Assembly (NCBI RefSeq): GCF_000497245.1
Contig: NZ_AWTC01000008.1
Span: 147,269 to 211,268 of the forward strand
Origin: Sporolactobacillus laevolacticus DSM 442
GTDB lineage: Bacteria; Bacillota; Bacilli; Bacillales; Sporolactobacillaceae
Direction of reading: 5' to 3'
Length of the DNA stretch: 64,000 nucleotides
Positions 50,782 to 59,820 of the stretch are shown here, in pieces. The first letter of the stretch is position 1; every line of letters begins with the position of its first letter. The notes below the pieces were generated by a model, which did no database searches, was not told the DNA's origin, and worked only from the letters and a program-made list of their open reading frames with translations. A program made the translations under genes and the position numbers.

Positions 50782-51408
50782 ACGAAAACTTCCTTCCTTA
50801 TTTAAAACTTGTTGAATAAATAATACATATTTTGAATCTCCGATCAGATTCTGCGCACGTGTTGTTTATCCATCCACAATATGGAAGATATTAACGCTCA
50901 TAAATTATTTAATCAATGAATGTAAGGGCTTTAGCTTATTAAACAGCTAAAATTCAATAAATTGCCAATAAAATGTCGTCAAAGTGTTGCTTTATGAACT
51001 GTTTCCGTCCTTGAAAGCGTCCAATGCTTAAACGAAATGTCATTTATTTATAGAATCCATCCGACTTCTAAAACCCCGCTTCTTCGAAGATTCGAAAAAC
51101 CAACGCTGGTCTCCCACAAAAGAAGGGCAACTTGAACATGAGAATTCTCTCATTATTTTCTTAGAAGTTTCTAATTAAGCTCTAATGATTAATTCAAAAG
51201 ATTATTTGTACACTTAGAGGGGTCTTATGACAGAACCTTTTGCGTTTGATTTGAAGAAGAAATTATAGATTAACGACAAAGTAGAGAATGTACGCGCTAA
51301 TTGATCCAAGAACAAGATCGCCTAAGTCACGAACGATCCGATTAATAATTAGGATACCTGTACAACTCAGACACTGGGTCAAAAATAACAGTCAAAGAAG
51401 AGGTATGG
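50782..51408. other. 627-bp intergenic region, no gene seen
   Basis: It contains the YagU gene promoter on the left and the leader of the large glycosyltransferase gene on the right. A 13-codon ORF with a good ribosome site and decayed downstream frame lies at 51227. I see no strong promoter, riboswitch or repeat. Confidence 0.4.
51227..51349 (+). pseudogene. Possible decayed ORF remnant
   Basis: AGAGGGG precedes ATG 51227, which encodes MTEPFAFDLKKKL before TAG at 51266. The same frame continues with coding-like but stop-interrupted sequence (INDKVENVRAN, SKNKIA, VTNDPINN). It could be the relic of a small gene or chance. No family is recognised. Confidence 0.2.
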
Positions 51409-54400
51409 ATGGATTATAAAATTAGTGTTATTGTGCCCGGTTATAATGTAGCAAGGTACATCAGACAATGTCTGGATTCCTTAGTGAATCAAAGTTTTAA
51501 ACAGATACAAGTCATTATGGTAGATGATGGTTCTCCGGACATGGAAACTGGTCGAATCATGGATGAATACGCTTCTAAATACACCAATTTCCAGGTTGTT
51601 CATCAGGAGAATAAAGGACTAGGTGCCGCTAGAAACACGGGTATCAAGTACGCTGAAGGAGACTATATCGCATTTGTTGACAGTGATGATTATCTCAGCC
51701 TTGATGCTTACGAAGTCATGTACCGGATGGCTGAACATACTCACTCCGATATTATTGTGGGAGGGGTCAACCGTTTCAATTCAAAGAAAAATATCAAATC
51801 CTGGCTGCATAAGAAAGCTATATTTGACACGCAAGAACGAACACATATTACGAAGAATCCCGAATTACTTTATGATACAACATCGTGGAATAAACTGTAT
51901 AAACGATCATTCTGGAATAAGCATCATCTTGCATTCCCTGAGGGTATGCTCTATGAAGATATCCCTGTAACGATTCCGGCCCATTTTCTGGCTGAATCTG
52001 TAGACATCATTGAACAAACGGTCTACTACTGGCGTATAAGGGAAGATGACATATCTATTACACAAGAAAAAAATAATATAAACAGCTTTAAAGACCGGAT
52101 GAAAGCACTGCATATGCTCAATGATTTCATGAGTGAGCACCATGTGTCTGAAGAAATGCGTAGAGCCAATCAAATTAAATATTTAATGGTCGATTTCTAT
52201 ATTCATCTTAGAGATCTCCAATTCGCCGATTCGGTTTATATTAATCAATTCCAGAAGTTATTAGCCGACGAGCTTTCAAAGGTAGATCCAGACCTGCTGA
52301 AAAGCATCCCGGCCCGCCAGGCACTCGCCTATCAATTCGTTCTCCAAAACACCATGGAAGACGTTATTGGCGTGATTAAGCTTAATAGAAGACACACTCT
52401 TAACGTTAAGCCTTATTGCGAAAACGGGCATTGGTATAAGAAATTCACGGTTTCGGAAGCTGCTGAAAAGCATCCCGTCTGCGTCGATGATTCCCTTGAG
52501 GCCGTCTCCCAAGTTCATAAAATGCAATGGAATGATGAAGGGGATTTAGAAATAACCGGTCATGCCTATATCGAAGGCATTGATTCAAGAAGAAAATCGC
52601 AAGTAAAAATTACAGCGACATTGGTAAACCTTGAAAATCAAAAACAACTCGAACTGCCAGTTTTGCTCACTAAAGATTCGGCGATTACAAGAAAATGGGG
52701 TACGGTTAAAGTCCATCCAATTAATCCATTGCACAGAGTGTACAACTATAATTGGTCATCATTTTCTCTTAAACTTCATGCCGATGAATGCTTGAATGTC
52801 TTAGATACTGGAAGATGGACCATTTATGTAACGGTTATCGCTCAGGGTGTTAAGAAAACAGTCCGCCTCGTAAATCCGCTCGCGCAAGGTACCGACGCAA
52901 GCTTCAGGATTCGACAAGACTTGGCTTGGACAATCAAACGTAATGGACGTTCAGAGCTGGCGATTGACGTTCATAAGCCGGATGTTCTAATCAAAGACGG
53001 CTATGTCAAAAATAATCAATTAATCATAATCGGTCAGACAAATAAAGACATTGCTGATCTCTGTTTAAGCTATTTCAACACAAAAACAAATGAATTATCT
53101 TGCTTTATTCCTGAAATACACTATGCTCGAAAAAACCAATTTGAATTAATTATTCCTAATGACAAAATGGGAGAAATGGTGTTTGATCAAACAGGTTGGC
53201 TGATCGGTTACCACCTTCACGGTGAGTCCGTACCTTATCCTGCTTATGCTGATTTCACAAATAGCAGTCAAATGTTTACCCTTCACAAACGGCATGTATG
53301 GCTTGAAAATTATGAAGGCTTGATTACTATTTTCGCATCAAAAGATCGGCATCCGATCGCCCAGTATCTGTCTCTTTCCGGAAGTACAATGGACATCGAG
53401 CTAAGCTTGCCAGACGAATTAAGTTCAATGCTGAAAAATTCGGACAAAAAACGTCTTATCTTTGAATCCCAGAACAACGGGGCTCCTGTTGTCGTTGATT
53501 TTCCTGACACACACGCATCAAATAATTATAGAATCCGGTTTGACTTTTTAGATCAAAACGGTGATTTCAAACTGTTTACTGCAGGCAAATGGAATGTATC
53601 GGTAGAAGTACTTGGAATAACTGATGAAGGAAAAAAATATGCTGTAAAACGTCCTGTTGTTTTTTCAAAAGTGCTTAGCGAAACCTCGAATTTCCGCTAT
53701 TCATTTAAAAAGAAGCTTTCATTCTCAGCAGAACATGGCATGCATGATGCGCTTAACTTTAGTACAAACATTTCATGGGGAATGGTTGACCAAACAACGA
53801 GAAGAAGAAAATTCGTTAAATGGTATCTCTATCCCCTAATGCGTCTTCTTCCGATTAAGAAAAACGTTGTTGTTTTCGAAAGCTTCTGGGGCAGATCTTT
53901 CAATGACAACCCGAGAGCCATCTACGATTATATGAGGCAGACCTATGGCAACAAGTACAAATACGTTTGGTTTTTGAATAACGAATACACGCCGGTCACA
54001 AGCCCCGCGATCGCCGTGCGAAAGAACAGTTGGCGTTACTTTTATTATCTTGCTCGGGGGAAATATTTTGTTGAAAATGCCAATTTCCCTAACTTTTACG
54101 TCAAACGTAAAGGCCAAATTGAAATGCAGACCTTGCACGGAACGTTCATGAAGACGATGGGGCTTGATGAAAAAGTTACGTTTAATACGAGAAGCAAGCA
54201 GGGAGCGCTGCTGAAACGTTCGGGACGATGGGATTACCTGATTTCGCCAAGTCCTTACATGACGGAAATCTCAGGGCGAGCATTCTTGTTTGAGCACAAG
54301 ATGCTCGAATGCGGATTCCCGCGAAATGATGTTCTGTATCTGAATAATAATCCTTCATCTATTCGCGACATCAAGAAAAAACTCGACTTGCCTGCGGACA

Positions 54401-56181
54401 AAAAGGTGATCCTCTATGCCCCAACGTTCCGGAGCAAAGAGACATTTGATTTGCACCTGAACTTTGATCAGTTACAAGACAAATTGGGGTCGGATTACAT
54501 TGTACTCCTTCGTCTCCACTATTTTATTTCAAGCCGGATTGATGTGGAGAACTATCGAGACTTTGTCTATGACGTTTCGTCTTACCCTGATATCCAAGAC
54601 TTGTATCTCATTTCGGACGTGATGATTACCGATTACTCATCGGTTATGTTTGACTATGCACATCTAAGGAGACCCATGTTGTTTTTCGCTTATGATCTTG
54701 ATTATTACCGAAATGATTTGCGCGGTATGTATTTGGATTACGAAGAAACTGTACCAGGACCAATCGTCCAAAATACTGAAAAGATCATCAATCATATAGT
54801 GAATCTGCCAGAGTCAACGGAATACGAACAAAAATATGAACAGTTCTATAACAAATTTTGCACGTTCGGACGTGGAGATTCTGCGAAAAAAGCGGCTGAG
54901 CAGCTACTTGATCCAATGATCGAATTACAGCCTGGTGAACCCTTTTTCAGGAATTTCCTGAAGAAAAAAACAAGTTTTATCTATCCTGCTCTCTTCCGAC
55001 GTATTGGAAAGCTGCCTCGCCGGAAAACCGTTTTATTTGAAAGCTTTTTTGGGCAGCAATATTCAGACAACCCAAGGGCAATCTATGAATACATGCGAGA
55101 CAACCATCCGGAATATCGCTTGATTTGGAATGCACAAAAGGGTTATGAAGATGTGTTTAAAAAAGAGAAAGTCCCCTATGTGACCAAATACTCATATCGC
55201 GGACTTTGGCAATGGGCACGGGCAAAGTATTGGGTGAATAATAGCAGGTGGCCATTATGGCTGCCTAAGCCACAGGGAACGGTTTATGTTCAAACTTGGC
55301 ACGGCACGCCTTTAAAAACACTTGGTGCAGATATTGAGCATATTACCATGCCTGGTATGACCCTTGAGAAATATCATAGCCAATTCACGAAAGAAGCAAG
55401 AAAATGGGATTATTGCGTTGCACCTAACGCTTATTCTTCAGAAATTTTTCATCGAGCATTTGAAGTTCAGGGAGAAATGATTAATTCCGGATATCCAAGA
55501 AACGACCTGCTCTATCAAAAAAACAGCCCGCAGGAAGTCAGTCATATTAAAACGAAGCTTAAAATTCCGCTCGAGAAAAAAGTTATTCTCTACGCACCAA
55601 CGTGGCGCGACAATGAATATAAGAAAATCGGCCACTATACCTTTGACCTGAAGCTGGACTTAAATCGAATGAGAGAAAAATTCGGGAAAAATACCGTCCT
55701 GCTGCTGAGATTGCACTACCTTATTGCAGAGCAAATTGATCTCAGTGATTTTGAAGATTTTGCGATTAATGTATCCGATTATGCGGATTTACGTGAACTC
55801 TATTTAGTCTCTGATTGCTTGATCACTGATTACTCATCTGTTTTCTTTGATTATGCCAATTTAAAAAGACCAATCGTTTTTTATGCCTATGATCTAGATG
55901 ATTATGCAAATGAAATTCGCGGTTTTTATTTTGATTTTGAAAAAGAAGCACCTGGCCCGATCGTCAAAGACATGGACCATTTGCTCCCTGCCGTGGAAGA
56001 GGCATTAGCTTATACGGGCAACAATCCATACCCTGAGTTCTACAATCGTTTCTGCCAATGGGAGGACGGTCACTCTTCAGAGAGAGTTGTGCAAGCAATG
56101 CTGGAAAATAGTAAATCCATTGAATCTGATCACGCATTAGTGACAACACAGACCGACGGGCAAACGCACTCAAAAGCTTAA
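51409..56181 (+). CDS. Giant GT2 glycosyltransferase with two tandem TagF-type glycerophosphotransferase domains
   Basis: The 1590-residue protein has three parts. Residues 1-~330 are a GT2 (GT-A) transferase: SVIVPGYNVARYIRQCLDSL, VDDGSPD, NKGLGAARNTG and the metal-binding FVDSDDYL. Residues ~340-810 are beta-rich without a family I recognise, probably spacer or carbohydrate-binding. Then come two copies of the CDP-glycerol glycerophosphotransferase domain (~818-1155 and ~1204-1565), each with VVFESFWG/VLFESFFG, a first His (QTLHGTFMKTMG in copy 1; QTWHGTPLKTLG in copy 2), LRLHY with the second His, and TDYSSVxFDYA. It should build a glycerol-phosphate or similar polymer, as in wall teichoic acid or a capsule. 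No TM segment is seen. ATG 51409 follows AAGAGG; a terminator follows. It stands alone. Confidence 0.85.
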   Translation: MDYKISVIVPGYNVARYIRQCLDSLVNQSFKQIQVIMVDDGSPDMETGRIMDEYASKYTNFQVVHQENKGLGAARNTGIKYAEGDYIAFVDSDDYLSLDAYEVMYRMAEHTHSDIIVGGVNRFNSKKNIKSWLHKKAIFDTQERTHITKNPELLYDTTSWNKLYKRSFWNKHHLAFPEGMLYEDIPVTIPAHFLAESVDIIEQTVYYWRIREDDISITQEKNNINSFKDRMKALHMLNDFMSEHHVSEEMRRANQIKYLMVDFYIHLRDLQFADSVYINQFQKLLADELSKVDPDLLKSIPARQALAYQFVLQNTMEDVIGVIKLNRRHTLNVKPYCENGHWYKKFTVSEAAEKHPVCVDDSLEAVSQVHKMQWNDEGDLEITGHAYIEGIDSRRKSQVKITATLVNLENQKQLELPVLLTKDSAITRKWGTVKVHPINPLHRVYNYNWSSFSLKLHADECLNVLDTGRWTIYVTVIAQGVKKTVRLVNPLAQGTDASFRIRQDLAWTIKRNGRSELAIDVHKPDVLIKDGYVKNNQLIIIGQTNKDIADLCLSYFNTKTNELSCFIPEIHYARKNQFELIIPNDKMGEMVFDQTGWLIGYHLHGESVPYPAYADFTNSSQMFTLHKRHVWLENYEGLITIFASKDRHPIAQYLSLSGSTMDIELSLPDELSSMLKNSDKKRLIFESQNNGAPVVVDFPDTHASNNYRIRFDFLDQNGDFKLFTAGKWNVSVEVLGITDEGKKYAVKRPVVFSKVLSETSNFRYSFKKKLSFSAEHGMHDALNFSTNISWGMVDQTTRRRKFVKWYLYPLMRLLPIKKNVVVFESFWGRSFNDNPRAIYDYMRQTYGNKYKYVWFLNNEYTPVTSPAIAVRKNSWRYFYYLARGKYFVENANFPNFYVKRKGQIEMQTLHGTFMKTMGLDEKVTFNTRSKQGALLKRSGRWDYLISPSPYMTEISGRAFLFEHKMLECGFPRNDVLYLNNNPSSIRDIKKKLDLPADKKVILYAPTFRSKETFDLHLNFDQLQDKLGSDYIVLLRLHYFISSRIDVENYRDFVYDVSSYPDIQDLYLISDVMITDYSSVMFDYAHLRRPMLFFAYDLDYYRNDLRGMYLDYEETVPGPIVQNTEKIINHIVNLPESTEYEQKYEQFYNKFCTFGRGDSAKKAAEQLLDPMIELQPGEPFFRNFLKKKTSFIYPALFRRIGKLPRRKTVLFESFFGQQYSDNPRAIYEYMRDNHPEYRLIWNAQKGYEDVFKKEKVPYVTKYSYRGLWQWARAKYWVNNSRWPLWLPKPQGTVYVQTWHGTPLKTLGADIEHITMPGMTLEKYHSQFTKEARKWDYCVAPNAYSSEIFHRAFEVQGEMINSGYPRNDLLYQKNSPQEVSHIKTKLKIPLEKKVILYAPTWRDNEYKKIGHYTFDLKLDLNRMREKFGKNTVLLLRLHYLIAEQIDLSDFEDFAINVSDYADLRELYLVSDCLITDYSSVFFDYANLKRPIVFYAYDLDDYANEIRGFYFDFEKEAPGPIVKDMDHLLPAVEEALAYTGNNPYPEFYNRFCQWEDGHSSERVVQAMLENSKSIESDHALVTTQTDGQTHSKA

Positions 56182-56199
56182 CGTTACTCAAGAAAATCT

Positions 56200-56247
56200 A
56201 AAAAGACGGCTAGAATTCAGAAAATGAATGTTAGCCGTCTTTTTTCT
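56200..56247. terminator. Bidirectional terminator
   Basis: AAAGACGGCTA and TAGCCGTCTTT form a stem around a long loop, followed by TTTTC. It lies between the glycosyltransferase gene and the convergent SelO gene. Confidence 0.85.
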
Positions 56248-56285
56248 ATGTGTTGATGTTTTTCTATATCAATACGGGGATTAGA

Positions 56286-57752
56286 TCAAGTACCGCAAAA
56301 GGTTCGATAAGGCGTTGTTGACACAGGCAATTTTGCGTATTCAATCTGTTCGGTGGAGTAAGCATAAGGTTGTGAAAGTACAGCCAATAGCCGTTCTATC
56401 ACACGGTACTCTCCTTTTTCCACTGCGGCTTCTAATGCTTCTTCCACCCGGTGGTTCCTTGGGATGATCGCAGGATTGCTACTCCGCATTAATGCATACG
56501 CAGCTTCTTTCGATTCCTGCTGCTTGCCAAGTCTCTCCTGCCAATGTTTATGCCACTCTGCGAATTCTAAGGTTTCGAAAAGATCCTCATTATCTAAAGC
56601 ATTTAAAGTTAATGCACGGAACGTATTGGTATAGTCTGCATGATACTTCTTCATCATACTCAGGAGGCGTTCAAAAAGAGCTTCATCCTGTTCTTCTTCG
56701 GCAAATAACCCCAGTTTTGCTCTCATTCCCGCACGCCAATTCGTTTGGTAAAGCGTAGTAAAGTTTAAAACCTTTTCCTGAGCCATTTCGACAGCCTGCT
56801 CCTGATTTTCATGCAAAAGTGGAAGCAGGGTTTCAGCAAATCGCGCAAGATTCCACCCTGCAATACTTGGCTGATTGCCATAGGCATAACGGCCTCGACG
56901 GTCAATAGAACTGAATACCGTGGCAGGATCATAGGCATCCATGAAGGCACAAGGACCATAATCGATGGTTTCTCCACTAATAGCCATATTGTCGGTATTC
57001 ATCACCCCATGAATAAAGCCAACCAACTGCCATTTAGCAATAAGCTCAGCCTGCCGCTTGATTACTTCTTGAAGTAGTAGAAGGTATCGATGATCATCAG
57101 CCTCAACATTTGGGAAATGACGCTTTAGTGTATAGTCAGCCAGGATTCTGAGTTCCTCTTCTGTTCCCCATGCTGCAACATATTGAAAAGTGCCGACGCG
57201 CAGATGGCTGGCAGCCACACGGGTTAGAACTGCACCTGGACGTTCGGTTTCCCGGATTACTGACTCACCAGTTGAAACCACCGCCAGACTGCGGGTGGTG
57301 GGAATCCCAAATGCATGCATGGCTTCACTGATGATGTATTCACGCAGCATCGGTCCAAGTGCCGCGCGTCCATCGCCTCCTCGAGAGTATGGCGTTCTAC
57401 CAGGACCCTTAAGCTGAATATCATATCGCTCACCTTGGGGCGTCATCTGCTCGCCTAACAGAACAGCTCGTCCGTCCCCTAACATCGTAAAATGTCCGAA
57501 TTGATGCCCCGCATAGGCTTGAGCAAGAGGCGAAGCACCTTCAGGTATCCGGTTTCCAGCAAATACAGCGATACTATCTTCACTTTGTAGTTCCTGAACG
57601 CTCAAACCAAGAATTGACGCCAAATGATTATTGAGAATCTCCAACTTAGGTGCGCGAACAGGAGTTGGGTTAACGCTGGAAAAAAATAATTTCGGCAGAC
57701 GAGCATAACTGTTGTCAAAGTTCCATCCTGTTTCTTTATTTTGTGTCATCAT
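56286..57752 (-). CDS. selO: Protein adenylyltransferase SelO (YdiU/UPF0061 family)
   Basis: The 489-residue pseudokinase-fold protein has the SelO hallmarks [77 protein letters not shown] and [19 protein letters not shown]. SelO transfers AMP onto Ser/Thr/Tyr of redox-related proteins and is linked to oxidative stress. Bacterial forms often lack selenocysteine; this one ends in YRTFCGT, with Cys at the position near the C-terminus where Sec occurs in some homologues. ATG 57752 (or 57749) follows AGGAGAAAA; the frame at 57779 is too early. Confidence 0.92.
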   Translation of the reverse strand: MMTQNKETGWNFDNSYARLPKLFFSSVNPTPVRAPKLEILNNHLASILGLSVQELQSEDSIAVFAGNRIPEGASPLAQAYAGHQFGHFTMLGDGRAVLLGEQMTPQGERYDIQLKGPGRTPYSRGGDGRAALGPMLREYIISEAMHAFGIPTTRSLAVVSTGESVIRETERPGAVLTRVAASHLRVGTFQYVAAWGTEEELRILADYTLKRHFPNVEADDHRYLLLLQEVIKRQAELIAKWQLVGFIHGVMNTDNMAISGETIDYGPCAFMDAYDPATVFSSIDRRGRYAYGNQPSIAGWNLARFAETLLPLLHENQEQAVEMAQEKVLNFTTLYQTNWRAGMRAKLGLFAEEEQDEALFERLLSMMKKYHADYTNTFRALTLNALDNEDLFETLEFAEWHKHWQERLGKQQESKEAAYALMRSSNPAIIPRNHRVEEALEAAVEKGEYRVIERLLAVLSQPYAYSTEQIEYAKLPVSTTPYRTFCGT

Positions 57753-58107
57753 TTTTTCTCCTATATAAAACAAGATCATGGCATTTTGTGTTCAACACAA
57801 ACACAAAGCACCCTCCTTTAAGTTCTGCCCATGTCCATTTATTATACGTTTTAAGGCCTAAAACCACGCTCTTTAACATCGCCATTTTATTACTTTTTAA
57901 ATATGAATAACTCAACTTTCGCAGAGTAAATATTGAATTAAAGCCTTGATACTCTGCGATGAAGTAGACGAACTAGACTGGGCTGCAACACTTGTCAATC
58001 TGTTTGAAATTTTTGATGACGTGCCCTTAAAAGAAAAGCCGAAGAGAAAATGCGCCTTTTCTCTCCGGCTTTAAGCTGCCTCTTTTGTTTCATTAGTAAT
58101 GGATAAG
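57753..58107. other. 355-bp intergenic region
   Basis: It contains the SelO gene upstream region and the terminator at 58029-58073. No ORF, dyad or clear promoter stands out otherwise. Confidence 0.4.
58029..58073 (-). terminator. Terminator of the cysteine desulfidase gene
   Basis: On the minus strand AAAGCCGGAGAGAAAA pairs with TTTTCTCTTCGGCTTT and continues TTCTTTT. Confidence 0.88.
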
Positions 58108-59412
58108 TTAATTCGTTACGCTGGCTGACGGCTCGGTCTTCTCAAGCATAATTTTAATGATCTCACGATCCGTCTCCCTCATTCCTTCTTTCGCCAGAAC
58201 GCCGACATTATGAATCGTGTTGTCAACGCCTTTCGTTACAATCCCGTCACCGCTGAAAAATTGTTGATCATTTTGATACATTTGATAACCGAGGATCCCT
58301 GCATCCACTGCGGCTGAAATTTTGGCCGCGCAGGAAGGCTTCGCGCCATCACAGATTATCCCCGAAGTGATGGCAACCGAATTGACGATCGTATGAGCAA
58401 TCACATCATAATCCCCGCCATTCAGGTAGGCGATGCCTGCCCCCGCACCACAGCCGGCGCTGACTGCACCGCAATAGGCCGAAAGTCGTCCGATCCCCAT
58501 TTTCTGGTAAATGGTGACCAGGTCAGACAAGCAGACCGCGCGGTAAAGTTGTTCGCGAGTAGCCCCGAACTCCTTTGCATATTCAATGATAGGAAGGGAT
58601 GCCGTCATCCCTTGATTACCGCTTCCGGATACAATGACTACCGGCTTTTCGCAGCCGCCCATCCGTGCATCCGACCCTGCTGCAGCGGCTGCCCGAGCGC
58701 GAGTTCGCACATCATTCCCGTAGGCACGGAGCAGGACCTTACCGATATTGGCTCCATAATTTCTCTTGAGGCCCTCTTCGGAAATCGCTGAATTATAATC
58801 AATCTGCCGTCCTATCACTTCTGAAATATCTTCCATCCGGACGTGGTCGCAAAAGTCGAGAATATCGCGGACGTTGAGACCACCCCGATCCGTCAATCCG
58901 CTGTCTTCTCCCGATTCGCAAGATAATTCATACAACGTTTCTCCGTTTCGCGTCACACTGGTGATGTTTGTATGGAACTGTTCAATGACAACCGTTGCCT
59001 CATCAGCTCCACTCTTCACCGTTACAGCAATGTAAAAGATAATGTCATTATCTGCAGGAACAACTGTAATGGAATGTGTGTCGCTATACGTCCGCATACG
59101 CGCTTTGGCATCTTCTTCGATGTCTGCTAAAACTTCCAATTTTTTCGAAGCATCCCCTGCGACAATGCCGGCTGCACAAGCCGCCGCAATGCCTTTTAAA
59201 CCATTCGTATTCGGTACTACCACGCTCTTGACGTTCTTAATAATATTTGCGCTTGCCGCAATGGTGCATTGCTCAGGTAATGCCCCCAATACTTCGCGTG
59301 CTTTTGCCGCCGCATAGGCAACAGCTATCGGCTCGGTACAGCCAGTGGCTGGAATTAACTCCTCCTTCAGGATTTTTAAATAGTCTTGATAGATTTTGTC
59401 ATTCGGATCCAT
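58108..59412 (-). CDS. cyuA: L-cysteine desulfidase family protein (CyuA/YhaM, UPF0597)
   Basis: The 434-residue protein has the family N-terminus ELIPATGCTEPIAVAYAAA, whose Cys25 is the putative catalytic or cluster ligand, and NGLKGIAAACAAGIVAG. GGCEKPVVIVSGSGNQGMTAS and a Cys-rich SAYCGAVSAGCGAGAGIAYL with CDGAKPSCAAK follow; these three cysteines likely bind a 4Fe-4S cluster. CyuA breaks cysteine into pyruvate, sulfide and ammonia, mostly under anaerobic conditions. The ATG at 59412 follows GGGAGGC. It is monocistronic. L-serine dehydratase-like activity is a less likely alternative, since the fold is related. Confidence 0.9.
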   Translation of the reverse strand: MDPNDKIYQDYLKILKEELIPATGCTEPIAVAYAAAKAREVLGALPEQCTIAASANIIKNVKSVVVPNTNGLKGIAAACAAGIVAGDASKKLEVLADIEEDAKARMRTYSDTHSITVVPADNDIIFYIAVTVKSGADEATVVIEQFHTNITSVTRNGETLYELSCESGEDSGLTDRGGLNVRDILDFCDHVRMEDISEVIGRQIDYNSAISEEGLKRNYGANIGKVLLRAYGNDVRTRARAAAAAGSDARMGGCEKPVVIVSGSGNQGMTASLPIIEYAKEFGATREQLYRAVCLSDLVTIYQKMGIGRLSAYCGAVSAGCGAGAGIAYLNGGDYDVIAHTIVNSVAITSGIICDGAKPSCAAKISAAVDAGILGYQMYQNDQQFFSGDGIVTKGVDNTIHNVGVLAKEGMRETDREIIKIMLEKTEPSASVTN

Positions 59413-59820
59413 AGTAAGAAAATGCCTCCCAGTAAATCAAATCATCATAATGATTTTTTCCCGCAGTTCGATAGAATAGTTATGTTCATTTTTAATCCTT
59501 TTCAAAGCAGATTCAATAGAAAAGTATGTCAATCGAATGACAAAGTGATGCGGGGATCTGGTGAACGTTATTTAAAATCCTTCAAATAATATTGGGGTAA
59601 GAAGATCTCATTTCATTCATAAAACGATTTTGGAAGTGAGCTACCCCTTCGTATTCTTCACACGCTTGTCACAAATTAAATTATCCTTATTCTAGACACA
59701 AATAGTTCAATATATAGTATCATTTTGACGATATATCCTTATATAGGATCAAGATATTGATTGAAACATCTTCATCAATATCCTATGATAGTGAGTAATG
59801 ATTCAAGGGGGCTGCTTATC
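59413..59820. other. Divergent control region between the desulfidase gene and nrdD
   Basis: No ORF is present. The right part is very AT-rich with NrdR-like boxes at 59708-59739 and the palindrome TCCTTATATAGGA (about 59736-59748). The nrdD ribosome site AAGGGGG lies at about 59804. Confidence 0.5.
59708..59739 (+). promoter_or_regulatory. Paired NrdR-like boxes upstream of nrdDG
   Basis: CAATATATAGT (59708-59718) fits the NrdR core CWATATATWGT exactly. CGATATATCCT (59729-59739) is a weaker copy. Their centres are 21 bp apart, two helical turns. Confidence 0.6.

Noticed and set aside
50782-51408. Insertion sequence remnant in the 627-bp gap
   Set aside because: I found no terminal inverted repeats, target duplication or transposase-like frame.
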